Assembly: GCA_005503055.1 (NCBI GenBank)
Contig: SCOX01000001.1
Location: 806,001-870,000 of the forward strand
DNA length: 64,000 nucleotides
Source: Lysobacteraceae bacterium P
GTDB taxonomy: Bacteria; Pseudomonadota; Gammaproteobacteria; Xanthomonadales; Xanthomonadaceae
Reading direction: 5' to 3'
A program made the position numbers and the translations under genes. A model generated the notes under the pieces. It did no database searches. It saw only the letters and a list, made by a program, of their open reading frames with translations, and was not told the DNA's origin. This document shows positions 21,083-29,636 of the stretch, piece after piece. Numbering within the stretch: the first letter of the stretch is position 1; each line of letters begins with the position of its first letter.

Positions 21083-21301
21083 ATGGCCTCCCCATTCACT
21101 GCCCCTTTGCTCGGGTTCCTGTCGAAGCTCAGCTTCCCGCGCCTGTTCCTGGTGGCGGCAGGGCTTTTCGTGGCCGATCTGGCCGTGCCCGACTTCATTC
21201 CTCTGGCGGACGAGCTGCTGCTCGGCCTGGGAACGCTGCTGCTGGCGAGCTGGAAGAAGCGCAAGGACACCCCCATTCCACCGCCGCCGGTGCAGCGCTG
21301 A
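21083..21301 (+). CDS. Small conserved membrane protein (DUF6116-like)
   Basis: 72 residues from ATG 21083. A hydrophobic helix at about residues 17-37 contains PRLFLVAAGLFVADLAVPDFIPLAD. A second, GLGTLLLASWKKRKD, follows, and the tail is Pro-rich. The PDFIP(L/F)xDE motif is shared by a small family I associate with DUF6116 in Xanthomonadaceae; this attribution is from memory and is not certain. The tatD start lies 8 nt downstream, so the two are probably co-transcribed. Confidence 0.7.
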   Translation: MASPFTAPLLGFLSKLSFPRLFLVAAGLFVADLAVPDFIPLADELLLGLGTLLLASWKKRKDTPIPPPPVQR

Positions 21302-21309
21302 GCCCATCC

Positions 21310-22083
21310 GTGCACGGCCTCGTCGACACCCATTGCCATCTGGACGACGCCGAGTTCGACCGCGATCGCACCGAAGTGATCGCGCGCGCACGCGAGGCAG
21401 GCGTGACCCGGCAGGTCGTGCCGGCCGTCGATGCCGCCAGTTGGCCGAAGCTGCGCGAGGTCTGCGCGGCCGACGACGGCCTGCATGCCGCCTACGGGCT
21501 GCATCCGATGCTGCTCGAAGTCCACCGCGACGAACACCTCCCGCAATTGCGCGAATGGATCGAGCGCGAACATCCGGTGGCCGTCGGCGAGTGCGGACTG
21601 GACTATTTCGTCGAAGGACTGGATGCCGATCGCCAGCAGCATTTCTTCGAGGGGCAATTGAAGATTGCGCGCGACTTCGACCTGCCGGTCATCGTGCATG
21701 CGCGTCGCGCGGTGGACGCGGTGATCGCCACGATCCGACGGATCGGTGGGCTGCGCGGTGTGGTGCACAGTTTTTCCGGCAGCGAGGAACAGGCCAAGCA
21801 GCTGTGGAAGAACGGCTTCCTGCTCGGACTCGGCGGCCCCGTAACTTACGACCGCGCCAATCGCCTGCGCCGGCTCGTCGCGACGATGCCGATCGAGCAT
21901 CTCGTGCTGGAAACCGACGCGCCCGACCAGCCCGATGCCCACATCCGAGGCCAACGCAACGAACCCTCGCGCTTGCCTAGCGTGCTCCACACCATTGCGG
22001 AGCTTCGTGGCGAAGATGTCGACGCCATCGCCCGCGCGACCAGCGAGAACGCGCAACGCCTGTTCGACCTGCCCCGCGCCTAG
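21310..22083 (+). CDS. tatD: TatD family metal-dependent hydrolase
   Basis: 257 residues from a GTG at 21310. Longer in-frame starts overlap the upstream small gene. It has a TIM-barrel DNase/hydrolase with metal ligands in VDTHCHLDD (His8, His10), VGECGLDYF (Glu), VIVHARRA (His), VHSFSG (His) and LETDAPD (Asp). TatD proteins have 3'-5' exonuclease activity and act in DNA repair and degradation. Its stop codon interlocks with that of convergent tcdA in a CTAG palindrome. Confidence 0.92.
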   Translation: MHGLVDTHCHLDDAEFDRDRTEVIARAREAGVTRQVVPAVDAASWPKLREVCAADDGLHAAYGLHPMLLEVHRDEHLPQLREWIEREHPVAVGECGLDYFVEGLDADRQQHFFEGQLKIARDFDLPVIVHARRAVDAVIATIRRIGGLRGVVHSFSGSEEQAKQLWKNGFLLGLGGPVTYDRANRLRRLVATMPIEHLVLETDAPDQPDAHIRGQRNEPSRLPSVLHTIAELRGEDVDAIARATSENAQRLFDLPRA

Positions 22084-22928
22084 GCGCGCGCAACCCCCTT
22101 GCGCTTGAGCAGCAGCTCCAGCGCGCGCCCTACCGCGGCGAAGGCGAAGGTGCCGGTGATGTGGGTGGCCGCTCCCAGCCCCGCTCCGCAATCGAGCTTG
22201 AGCGCTGCATCGCCGGACACCGTCGGCCGGATGCCGCAGACCGTGCCGTCGGGCTGCGGGTACTTCACGTTCTCCAGCGAATAGATCGCCGAGATGCCGA
22301 AGTAGCGGTCCGAGTTCTTCGGGAAATTGAATTCGCTGCGCAATTTCTTGCGGACCAACGCGAGCATCGCATCGTGCTCGGTGCGTGAAAGGTCGCGTAC
22401 GCGCACCAGCGTCGCGTCGGTGCGACCACCGGCCGAGCCGACGACGATCAGCGGCAATTTGCGCCGCCGGCACCACGCTGCCATCACCACCTTGGTACGG
22501 AAGCTGTCACACGCGTCGACGACGAGATCGAAGCCGCGATCGAGCATTTCCTCCAGGTTCGAGGGCGTGACGAAGCTGGCGATCGCCTCCACGGTGATCT
22601 GCGGATTGATCGCGCGGCTGCGCTCGGCCATCGCCTCCACTTTCACGCGGCCGTACTGGCCGGCGAGGGCCGGCAATTGGCGATTGGTGTTGGAGACGCA
22701 CAGGTCGTCGGCGTCGATCAGGGTGAGATGCCCCACGCCGGTGCGCGCCAGCGCTTCGGCCACCCAGGAGCCCACGCCGCCCATCCCCACTACGGCGACG
22801 CGACAGCCGGCCAGGTGCGCCACCGTGCCCGTTCCGTAAAGTCGGTCGACTCCGGCGAAGCGCTCCAGCCAGGCGGGATCGAGTGCGTGCTCGGGATGGG
22901 TCTGCTTGGGTACGGTGGCCGTGCTCAT
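22080..22928 (-). CDS. tcdA: tRNA threonylcarbamoyladenosine dehydratase TcdA
   Basis: 282 residues of the E1-like/ThiF superfamily. It has the ATP-binding loop VGMGGVGSWVAEALARTGVG, the Asp in DADDLCVSNTNRQ, and the TcdA-specific C-terminal parts FNFPKNSDRYFGI and VSGDAALKLDCGAGLGAATHITGTFAFAA. It cyclises t6A to ct6A at position 37 of ANN-decoding tRNAs. It is divergent from the cytochrome c'-like gene at 23012. Confidence 0.93.
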   Translation of the reverse strand: MSTATVPKQTHPEHALDPAWLERFAGVDRLYGTGTVAHLAGCRVAVVGMGGVGSWVAEALARTGVGHLTLIDADDLCVSNTNRQLPALAGQYGRVKVEAMAERSRAINPQITVEAIASFVTPSNLEEMLDRGFDLVVDACDSFRTKVVMAAWCRRRKLPLIVVGSAGGRTDATLVRVRDLSRTEHDAMLALVRKKLRSEFNFPKNSDRYFGISAIYSLENVKYPQPDGTVCGIRPTVSGDAALKLDCGAGLGAATHITGTFAFAAVGRALELLLKRKGVARA

Positions 22929-23011
22929 GGCGACATTGTAAGCGCCGTGCGCGCACGGGCCGTCGCGAGGCGCGTGCTATCGTGCCGCGAATTCTTGGAT
23001 GGAGGCCAGGC

Positions 23012-23446
23012 ATGAATACCCAGCCCAGCAAACCGCGCAGCCACGCAACACGCTATCTGTTCCTGTTCCTGCTCGGACTGGTGATCGGCTCGGTGGCGAC
23101 CGTCATGGCCGTCCGTGCCATCCAGGCACGCAAGGACCACTTCCACGAGAGCGTGATGTACGTGCAGGAATGGCACCTGGGTCAGCTCAAGAAGAAGGTC
23201 GAGCAGAACCGCTGCACCGCGACCGACGTGCTGCCCAACCTCAAGGCACTGCGCACGATGGCCGACGATCTCGAACCGGCCTTCCCCGATCTGGCCGACG
23301 ACAAGCGCTTCGCCGAACACGCAAGCAAGATGCGTGCGCGACTGGACGCCGCGCTTGCCAGCCCGCCGCTCAACTGCGCCGGCGTGGCCACCACGGCACA
23401 GGGCATCGGCGAGACGTGCAAGGGCTGTCACCAGGATTTCCGCTGA
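23012..23446 (+). CDS. Membrane-anchored cytochrome c'-like protein
   Basis: 144 residues. One N-terminal membrane helix (residues about 14-36, YLFLFLLGLVIGSVATVMAV) has no obvious cleavage site, so it probably stays as an anchor. A helical periplasmic domain ends in CKGCHQDFR (Cys136, Cys139, His140). A single heme motif at the extreme C-terminus is the hallmark of cytochrome c'. ATG 23012 has GGAGG about 10 nt upstream. The function is unknown; gas (NO) binding or electron transfer are possibilities for the family. Confidence 0.8.
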   Translation: MNTQPSKPRSHATRYLFLFLLGLVIGSVATVMAVRAIQARKDHFHESVMYVQEWHLGQLKKKVEQNRCTATDVLPNLKALRTMADDLEPAFPDLADDKRFAEHASKMRARLDAALASPPLNCAGVATTAQGIGETCKGCHQDFR

Positions 23447-23579
23447 CTGAACGTTCCGGAAAGCGCGGTGCGCGAATGCGCGCAGATTGATCGGCAGTTC
23501 ACTTCGCCGCGTCTAGCGTGACCGCCATGGCGACGGGGCCCCAGGCCCGGCCATTCCACCTCCAGGAGGAGAGTCGCGC

Positions 23580-24071
23580 ATGAATATCCAGAATGTCCGT
23601 CTGCTCGGTGTCGCCGCTGCCGCAACGCTTGCCCTGGCCGGCTGCGCCACGTCGCCGGGCTACAGCAGTGCGCCTGCGCCGAGCTACGGCGGCGGCGGCG
23701 GCTACAGCAGTGCCCCGGCCAATTGCTACGACTGCGGCACGGTGACCCGCATCGAACAGGTCGCCTCCGGCAGCCGCGCGCCAAGCGCGACCGGTGCGAT
23801 CCTCGGCGGCATCGTCGGCGCCGTCGCCGGCCACGAGATCTCGTCCCACACCGGTGGCAGCAAGGGCAACCAGAACATCGCGGCGGCGGCCGGCGCGGTC
23901 GGCGGTGCGGTCGCCGGCAATGCGATCCAGAAGAACACCAGCGGCGCCTCGTACAACGTCTATGTACGCATGAACGACGGTCGTACGACCGTGGTCACCC
24001 AGAATGACCTCGGCAACGTGCGCGAGGGTTCCTACGTTCGCGTATCCAACGGCAAGGCCTGGGCGCAGTAA
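23580..24071 (+). CDS. SlyB-like glycine-zipper outer-membrane lipoprotein
   Basis: 163 residues. The signal peptide has a lipobox LAGC with Cys22, then a Gly/Ser/Tyr/Pro-rich linker (residues about 28-50). A glycine-zipper pair follows (GAILGGIVGAVAGHE, AAAAGAVGGAVAGNAIQ), then a C-terminal domain DGRTTVVTQNDLGNVREGSYVRV typical of Rick_17kDa/SlyB/PCP lipoproteins. The lipobox Cys is not followed by Asp, so outer-membrane sorting by Lol is expected. The ribosome binding site AGGAGGAG precedes ATG 23580. Confidence 0.9.
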   Translation: MNIQNVRLLGVAAAATLALAGCATSPGYSSAPAPSYGGGGGYSSAPANCYDCGTVTRIEQVASGSRAPSATGAILGGIVGAVAGHEISSHTGGSKGNQNIAAAAGAVGGAVAGNAIQKNTSGASYNVYVRMNDGRTTVVTQNDLGNVREGSYVRVSNGKAWAQ

Positions 24072-24100
24072 CGCACGCTTGCCATGCAGCGGCATCCGGA

Positions 24101-24127
24101 CGGCCCGCGCGAGCGGGCCGTTCGTTT
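24101..24127 (+). terminator. Intrinsic terminator after SlyB-like gene
   Basis: Perfect 8-bp stem cggcccgc/gcgggccg with a GCGA loop (24101-24120), then TTCGTTT. It is 29 nt after the stop of the lipoprotein gene. Confidence 0.85.
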
Positions 24128-24190
24128 GTGCGATGGGACTCATCTTCGGCGAGGGCCGCCGTTGGCGTGGTGTCGAAATTCCTGCCGCCG

Positions 24191-24225
24191 GAAAAGAAAA
24201 ACCCGGCCTCGGCCGGGTTTTTCTT
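24191..24225. terminator. Bidirectional terminator, downstream of cold-shock gene
   Basis: Stem acccggc/gccgggt with a CTCG loop (24201-24218), flanked by an A-rich run on the left (aaaagaaaaa) and TTTTTCTT on the right. It works in either direction. For the minus-strand cold-shock gene it lies about 36 nt after the stop. Confidence 0.88.
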
Positions 24226-24261
24226 CGCCTGTCGCGCCGGGCGCGACCGCAGCGGCTCTTG

Positions 24262-24471
24262 TCAGAGCGGCTGCACAGCGTCGGCCTGCAGGCCCTTCTG
24301 GCCTTGCACGACGGTGAAGGTGACCTTCTGGCCTTCCTTCAGGCTCTTGAAGCCCTGGGACTGGATGGCACGGAAGTGCACGAACACGTCTTCGCCGTTC
24401 TCACGGCTGATGAAGCCGAAGCCCTTGGCATCGTTGAACCACTTGACGGTACCGGTTTCACGACCTGACAT
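24262..24471 (-). CDS. cspA: Cold shock domain protein CspA family
   Basis: 69 residues from ATG 24471, with AAGGAG 8-13 nt upstream. Both RNA-binding motifs are present: KGFGFI (RNP1) and VFVHF (RNP2). The opening is [11 protein letters not shown]. It is an RNA chaperone binding single-stranded nucleic acid. A leader of up to about 200 nt separates it from the divergent DUF456 gene and contains a perfect 16-bp palindrome. Whether expression is cold-inducible cannot be read from sequence. Confidence 0.95.
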   Translation of the reverse strand: MSGRETGTVKWFNDAKGFGFISRENGEDVFVHFRAIQSQGFKSLKEGQKVTFTVVQGQKGLQADAVQPL

Positions 24472-24504
24472 TGGCACTCACTCCTTGGAACGTTGCTGGT
24501 TTAA

Positions 24505-24520
24505 ACGTGGCGCGCCACGT
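24505..24520. promoter_or_regulatory. Perfect 16-bp palindrome in the csp leader
   Basis: acgtggcgcgccacgt reads identically on both strands. It lies 34-49 nt upstream of the cspA ATG. It may be an operator for a dimeric regulator, or an RNA hairpin in the leader. Nothing in the window identifies a binder. Confidence 0.55.
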
Positions 24521-24681
24521 GCTGGTTGCAAGGAGGAAGCGAGGTGGATGTAGCGGATCGATGATCAACCGCATCGGGCCACGATTCACGGTGACCCTGG
24601 CAAACACAGCGCCCGCACGGTACCCCGCGCTGGGCGAAAATGCAATCCAGGCAAAGTGCCTGTCGGCGAGGGGCAACACGG

Positions 24682-25167
24682 ATGGATTTTCAGGCGGTTT
24701 ATTACGTCCTGGCGGGGCTTTTGATCCTCGTCGGAATCGCAGGGACAGTGCTCCCCGCCCTGCCCGGCCTGCCCCTGGTTTTTGCCGGCATGCTGCTGGC
24801 TGCCTGGGCCGGCGACTTCCAACAGGTCGGCTGGGTTCCGCTGCTCGTGCTGGGGCTGTTGACCGTCCTGTCCATCGGCATCGATTTCCTCGCCACGGCC
24901 GTCGGCGCCAAACGCGTTGGGGCCAGCAAGCTCGCCATCGCAGGCGCGATGATCGGCACCTTCGCCGGGCTGTTCTTCGGACCGATCGGTTTGTTCACCG
25001 GACCGTTCGTCGGCGCCCTTGGCGGCGAACTCATCCACGGCCGCGAAGTTCGCAAGGCAGCGCATGTCGGGTTCGGCACGTGGCTGGGCATCGTGTTCGG
25101 CGTGGTGCTCAAGATCGGCTTGGCCTTTGCGATGCTGGGACTGTTCGCGTTGGCCTGGTTCCTCTGA
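24682..25167 (+). CDS. DUF456 family membrane protein
   Basis: 161 residues. The Gly-rich membrane helices LAGLLILVGIAGTVLPALPG and LPLVFAGMLLAAWAGDF open the protein, and AKRVGASKLAIAGAMIGTFAGLFF with LFTGPFVGALGGELI follow. This is the repeated glycine-zipper layout of DUF456. ATG 24682 has GAGGGG about 9 nt upstream. The family is widespread and has no assigned function. It is divergent from cspA, with about 210 bp between starts. Confidence 0.85.
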   Translation: MDFQAVYYVLAGLLILVGIAGTVLPALPGLPLVFAGMLLAAWAGDFQQVGWVPLLVLGLLTVLSIGIDFLATAVGAKRVGASKLAIAGAMIGTFAGLFFGPIGLFTGPFVGALGGELIHGREVRKAAHVGFGTWLGIVFGVVLKIGLAFAMLGLFALAWFL

Positions 25168-25248
25168 CCGTCGAGTTCATCATTCACGGCCGTGTTGTGT
25201 TGCGATGCGACACTGAGCGGCGCCGACTTTCCCTTTCGCGAGTGACCC

Positions 25249-26430
25249 ATGCCGACCCCCAGGCACGAAGCCCCTCACAATCGACTTTTCCTCGCGCGCC
25301 ACGCCGCGCTCACCCTCCTCGCCGCCGCGCCAGTTCACACCTTGGCGCAAGTGCCCGCCCACGCCGCCACGCCCGAGGCCTGCGTTTCGATCAACGTCGA
25401 TGCCGATCGCCTGGCGTGCTATGACGCCGCGCTCGGCCGCGGCGCGCGCGACACCCGCGGTGCCGACATCGCCGCCAAGGAAGCCAAGGCGATCCAGAAG
25501 AACCTGGAAATCGCGGAGGAAGTGGTGCCCCAGGCCGCGCAGGCCGAAGCGCCCATCGGCAGCGACCTGTATCCGATGGAAGAGACGCTCGACCGCGCCA
25601 TCGCCAATGCCGGCAAGGGCTCGTTGCTCGACAGCCGCTGGGAACTGGCGAAGGACTCCAAGCTGGGCACCTGGAACTTCCGCGCCTACAAACCGGTGTA
25701 CCTGCTGCCCGCGTTCTGGAGCAGCGATCCGAACCAGACGCCGTCCTCGCCCAACCCGAAGAACACGGTCGACACGCCGTTGGACGTCGACGAACTTGAG
25801 GCGAAGTTCCAGCTCAGTTTCAAGACCAAGGCGTGGGAGAACGTCTTCGGCGACAACGGCGACCTGTGGATGGCCTACACCCAATCCTCGCACTGGCAGG
25901 TCTACAGCTCCGATACCTCGCGCCCGTTCCGCGAGACCAACTACGAGCCGGAGGTCATGCTGACCTTCCGCAACAACTACCGGCTGGGCGGATGGAACGG
26001 CCGCCTGCTGGGCATCGGCGTGAACCATCAGTCCAACGGCCGCGCCGATCCACTCTCGCGCAGTTGGAACCGCGTGATCGGCATGATCGGCCTGGACCGC
26101 GAGAACTGGGCGTTGACGGTGCGTCCGTGGTGGCGCATCGAGGAAAGCGCGAACGACGACAACAACCGCGACATCGAAGACTACGTCGGCCGTGGCGACG
26201 CGACGCTCGTGTATGTGCGCGGCGGACACCAGTTCTCGCTGATGGGCCGGCATTCGCTGCGCGGCGGCGATCGCTCGCACGGCGCGGTGCAGTTCGATTG
26301 GGGTTTCCCGATCAGCAACAGCTTGCGCGGCCATGTCCAGGTGTTCGATGGCTACGGCGAAAGCCTGATCGACTACAACCACAAGGCGACCTACATCGGC
26401 CTGGGAATCTCCCTGTTCGAGTGGTACTGA
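25249..26430 (+). CDS. pldA: Outer-membrane phospholipase A (PldA)
   Basis: A 393-residue outer-membrane phospholipase A1. A signal peptide (about residues 1-40) and a periplasmic extension precede the 12-strand barrel, which ends with aromatic Tyr as expected for Bam-dependent proteins. The catalytic triad is visible: His260 and Ser262 in GVNHQSNGRAD, and Asn274 in SRSWNR. The Ser-to-Asn spacing of 12 residues is as in E. coli OMPLA. It degrades phospholipids mislocalised to the outer leaflet. It is longer than E. coli PldA because of the N-terminal region. Confidence 0.93.
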   Translation: MPTPRHEAPHNRLFLARHAALTLLAAAPVHTLAQVPAHAATPEACVSINVDADRLACYDAALGRGARDTRGADIAAKEAKAIQKNLEIAEEVVPQAAQAEAPIGSDLYPMEETLDRAIANAGKGSLLDSRWELAKDSKLGTWNFRAYKPVYLLPAFWSSDPNQTPSSPNPKNTVDTPLDVDELEAKFQLSFKTKAWENVFGDNGDLWMAYTQSSHWQVYSSDTSRPFRETNYEPEVMLTFRNNYRLGGWNGRLLGIGVNHQSNGRADPLSRSWNRVIGMIGLDRENWALTVRPWWRIEESANDDNNRDIEDYVGRGDATLVYVRGGHQFSLMGRHSLRGGDRSHGAVQFDWGFPISNSLRGHVQVFDGYGESLIDYNHKATYIGLGISLFEWY

Positions 26431-26547
26431 ACGCCGCCTGTTGGCGAAACGCTTGATTCATCGTGGCGTGAGTCCGGTCGCAGCCTGCGCGATTGGCCTG
26501 TCCCATCATGTCGGTCCGATGGAGACCGCTTGCGGACGGAGGCCACG

Positions 26548-27504
26548 ATGGACATGCGACGCATCCTTTCGCTCGACGGCGGCGGCATCCGTGGCCTGGT
26601 CAGCTGCCACTGGCTGGCCGGGGTCGAGGACGCCCTCGCGCGCGGCGGCAAACCGGGCCTGCTGAAGTCCTTCGACCTGCTCGCCGGCAGTTCCACCGGC
26701 GCCATCGTCGGCTGCGGCTTGGCCATCGGACTGGCGCCCATGCAGCTGGCGGATCTCTATCGCCAGCACCGTCATCTGATCTTTCCCGGCATGGCGCAGC
26801 GCCTGTGGTCGCGTGCGGGACGCATGTTCACCCAGGGCGTTTCGGCGCCGCGCTATGACGCGACCGGACTGGAGGAGGTGCTGCGCAAGGTGTTCGGCGA
26901 CACCCGCCTGGGCCAGTCGAAGATCCCGCTGCTGATCACCAGCTACGACACCATCGCCCGCAAGCCCATCGTCTTCAAGAGCTTCAAGGCCGAACACGCC
27001 GACCTGCGGATGTGGGAGGTCTGCCGCGCCTCGTCCGCGGCGCCGACGTACTTCCCCGCGCATGCGATGACCGTGGAGGGCCGGGCGCGCGCGATGATCG
27101 ACGGCGGCGTGGTGGCCAACAACCCGACCGCCTGCGCGATCGCCGAGGCCATGCGCAAGGACGCGCGCGTGGACAGTGCGCAGAACCTGGTGGTGCTGTC
27201 CGTCGGCACCGGCGAGCGGAGCCGTCCGATCGACCTGAAGTCGGCACAGGAATGGGGCGCGATCGAATGGGCGATCCCCATCATCGATGTGCTCTTCGAC
27301 GGCAGCACCGATGCGGTGGACTACATCGCACAGCATCTGGTGGGCGACGGCTACTTTCGCCTGCAGGCGGAATTGCTGACCGGGCTGGACGATCTTGACG
27401 ACGTGAGCGCAACCAACATCGCCGGGCTGGAGTCGATGGCGCAGGATTACCTGTTGCGCGAAGAGACCCGAACGAAGCTCGGTGCGTTGGTGGCGCGGTT
27501 GTAG
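26548..27504 (+). CDS. Patatin-like phospholipase
   Basis: 318 residues from ATG 26548, with ACGGAGG upstream. It carries the full patatin signature: oxyanion loop DGGGIRG (residues 10-16), nucleophile Ser49 in GSSTG, and the dyad Asp185 in DGGVVANNP. There is no signal peptide, so it is probably a cytoplasmic or membrane-peripheral lipid hydrolase. It lies 117 bp after pldA and the two might share phospholipid substrates; that is inference. No nucleotidyltransferase or other anti-phage gene is adjacent. Confidence 0.88.
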   Translation: MDMRRILSLDGGGIRGLVSCHWLAGVEDALARGGKPGLLKSFDLLAGSSTGAIVGCGLAIGLAPMQLADLYRQHRHLIFPGMAQRLWSRAGRMFTQGVSAPRYDATGLEEVLRKVFGDTRLGQSKIPLLITSYDTIARKPIVFKSFKAEHADLRMWEVCRASSAAPTYFPAHAMTVEGRARAMIDGGVVANNPTACAIAEAMRKDARVDSAQNLVVLSVGTGERSRPIDLKSAQEWGAIEWAIPIIDVLFDGSTDAVDYIAQHLVGDGYFRLQAELLTGLDDLDDVSATNIAGLESMAQDYLLREETRTKLGALVARL

Positions 27505-27548
27505 TTCGCCTTCGACGAGTGCCGTGCGGTCGATGCAGTCGCTTCGCC

Positions 27549-27601
27549 GCCCCTCTCCCCTCTCCCGTCGCGACCGAAGGGAGTGCAGGGCTGAGAGGGG
27601 C
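27549..27601. terminator. Convergent inverted repeat between patatin and fumarase genes
   Basis: Arms GCCCCTCTC (27549-27557) and GAGAGGGGC (27593-27601) are perfectly complementary, with 35 nt between. It lies between two convergent genes, so it may act as a terminator or be a repeat. A similar cccctctc/gaggggtt hairpin lies at 58027-58061. It lacks a clear T-run. Confidence 0.5.
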
Positions 27602-27615
27602 TCAAGCGTCGCGGC

Positions 27616-29208
27616 TTACGCCACCACCACCGGGATCTTGCCGATCTTCGCCTGCCACTCGCGCGGGCCGGTGTTGTGCACGGATTCGCCGGTCGAATCG
27701 ACGGCGACCGTCACCGGCATGTCCTGCACTTCGAACTCGTAGATCGCTTCCATGCCCAGGTCGGCGAAGCCGACGACCTTGGCCGCCTTGATCGCCTTCG
27801 AGACGAGATACGCCGCGCCGCCCACGGCCATCAGATAGGCCGACCGGTGCTTGCGGATCGCCTCGATCGCCGTCGGGCCGCGCTCGGCCTTGCCGACCAT
27901 GCCGAGCAGCCCGGTCTGGCTGAGCACCTGCTCGGTGAACTTGTCCATGCGCGTGGCGGTGGTCGGACCGGCGGGGCCGACGACCTCGTCGCGCACCGGA
28001 TCGACCGGGCCGACGTAGTAGATGAAGCGGCCGCGCAGGTCGACCGGCAGCGCCTCACCCTTGTTGAGCATGTCGACCATGCGCTTGTGAGCGGCGTCGC
28101 GGCCGGTCAGCAGCTTGCCGTTGAGCAACAGCACTTCGCCCGGCTCCCAGCCGGCGACGTCTTCCTTCGTCAGCGTGTCCAGATTGACGCGGCGCCCCTT
28201 GGAGGCGTCGTAGGTCAGCTCCGGCCAGTCGGCCAGCGACGGCGGATCGAGCATCACCGCGCCGCTGCCGTCCAGGGTGAAGTGCGCGTGGCGCGTGGCG
28301 GCGCAATTCGGGATCAGCGCCACCGGCAGGTTGGCGGCGTGGGTCGGGTAGTCCTTGACCTTGATGTCGAGCACCGTGGTCAGGCCGCCCAACCCCTGCG
28401 CGCCGATGCCCAGCGCGTTGACCTTCTCGTACAGCTCCAGGCGCAGTTCCTCGGCGCGATTGGACGCGCCGCGGGCCTGCAGATCGGTGATGTCGATCGG
28501 CTCCATCAGCGCTTCTTTCGCCAGCAGCATCGCCTTCTCGGCGGTGCCGCCGATGCCGATGCCCAGCATGCCCGGCGGACACCAGCCGGCGCCCATGGTC
28601 GGCACGGTCTTGAGCACCCAGTCGACGATGGAGTCGGACGGGTTGAGCATCGCGAACTTCGATTTCGCTTCCGAACCACCGCCCTTGGCGGCGACGATCA
28701 CGTCCACCGTGTTGCCCGGCACGACCTTCACGTTGACCACGCCCGGCGTGTTGTCCTTCGTGTTGGTGCGCTTTCCGGCCGGATCGGCCAGCACGCTGGC
28801 GCGCAGTTTGTTGTCGGGATGGTTGTAGGCCCGGCGCACGCCCTCGTGGACCATGTCCTCCACGCCCATCGTGGCGTCGTCCCAACGCACGTTCATGCCG
28901 ATCTCGAGGAAGACCGTGACGATGCCGGTGTCCTGGCAGATCGGGCGATGCCCCTCGGCGCACATGCGCGAGTTGATCAGGATCTGGGCGATGGCGTCCT
29001 TCGCCGCTGGCGACTCCTCGCGCTCGTACGCGGCGGCGAGGTTCTGGATGTAGTCGACCGGGTGGTAGTAGCTGATGTACTGCAGCGCGTCGGCGACGGA
29101 CTGGATCAGGTCTTCCTGGCGGATCGAGACAGGCACGCTGGACGCGGCGGACGACGGGATTGCGGTGTTGCTCACGGCGGGCTTCGAGGCTGGCGGCGGA
29201 ACCGCCAT
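27616..29208 (-). CDS. fumA: Fumarate hydratase class I (iron-sulfur)
   Basis: A 530-residue class I fumarase converting fumarate to malate with a [4Fe-4S] cluster. The family motifs present include RPICQDTGIVTVFLEIG, GAGWCPPGMLGIGIGG and PNCAATRHAHFTLDGSG, whose cysteines fit the cluster ligands. The C-terminal beta domain contains RMVDMLNKGEALPVDLRG and VGPAGPTTATRMD. The N-terminus up to about residue 28 is Ala/Ser/Pro-rich and the exact start is uncertain. It complements sdh in the TCA cycle but is transcribed separately. Confidence 0.95.
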   Translation of the reverse strand: MAVPPPASKPAVSNTAIPSSAASSVPVSIRQEDLIQSVADALQYISYYHPVDYIQNLAAAYEREESPAAKDAIAQILINSRMCAEGHRPICQDTGIVTVFLEIGMNVRWDDATMGVEDMVHEGVRRAYNHPDNKLRASVLADPAGKRTNTKDNTPGVVNVKVVPGNTVDVIVAAKGGGSEAKSKFAMLNPSDSIVDWVLKTVPTMGAGWCPPGMLGIGIGGTAEKAMLLAKEALMEPIDITDLQARGASNRAEELRLELYEKVNALGIGAQGLGGLTTVLDIKVKDYPTHAANLPVALIPNCAATRHAHFTLDGSGAVMLDPPSLADWPELTYDASKGRRVNLDTLTKEDVAGWEPGEVLLLNGKLLTGRDAAHKRMVDMLNKGEALPVDLRGRFIYYVGPVDPVRDEVVGPAGPTTATRMDKFTEQVLSQTGLLGMVGKAERGPTAIEAIRKHRSAYLMAVGGAAYLVSKAIKAAKVVGFADLGMEAIYEFEVQDMPVTVAVDSTGESVHNTGPREWQAKIGKIPVVVA

Positions 29209-29297
29209 TCTAGCCCGTCGTCAGCGGCCGGACCCGCCCACGGGCGTGCCGGAACGGGCCATGCGGGCGGAACGTTGCGTCCGCCGAGGGCCTTGGG

Positions 29298-29636
29298 TCA
29301 GGCCGCGTCGGCCTTCGTGGTGAAGCTCTCGCCGCAGCCGCATTCGGCCGTGACGTTCGGGTTGCGGAACAGGAACTGCTCGCCCAACCGCTGCTTGACC
29401 AAGTCGATCACGGTGCCGTCCACCAGCGGCAGGCTCAATGCATCGACGTATATGCGCACGCCTTCCTGCTCGAACACGGTGTCGCTGGCGCCGGCGTCGC
29501 GGGTCAGGTCGGCCTTGTACTGCCAGCCCGAACAGCCGGTGCGGCTCACGCCGAAACGCAGTCCGATCGCGCCCGGATCTTCGACCAGATAGCGCTGTAC
29601 TCGGGCGAGCGCGGCGGGGGCGAGGGTGACGGCCAT
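29298..29636 (-). CDS. iscA: A-type Fe-S carrier IscA/SufA family
   Basis: 112 residues with the three conserved cysteines Cys35 (SRTGCSGW), Cys99 and Cys101 (ECGCGESF). Both spacing and numbering are as in E. coli IscA. It delivers Fe-S clusters to target enzymes. It stands alone rather than in an isc or suf operon, upstream of the class I fumarase, an Fe-S enzyme that might be a client. The gene is divergent from asnS, with about 118 bp between starts. Confidence 0.93.
   Translation of the reverse strand: MAVTLAPAALARVQRYLVEDPGAIGLRFGVSRTGCSGWQYKADLTRDAGASDTVFEQEGVRIYVDALSLPLVDGTVIDLVKQRLGEQFLFRNPNVTAECGCGESFTTKADAA

Noticed and set aside
22080-22928. ThiF/E1-like protein as part of a defence or ubiquitin-like conjugation system
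   Set aside because: The C-terminal features and neighbours identify it as TcdA, a tRNA-modifying housekeeping enzyme.
26548-27504. Patatin-like phospholipase as the effector of an anti-phage CBASS system (CapV)
   Set aside because: No cGAS/DncV-type nucleotidyltransferase or other CBASS gene is adjacent; its neighbours are pldA and fumarase, and it has ordinary spacing.
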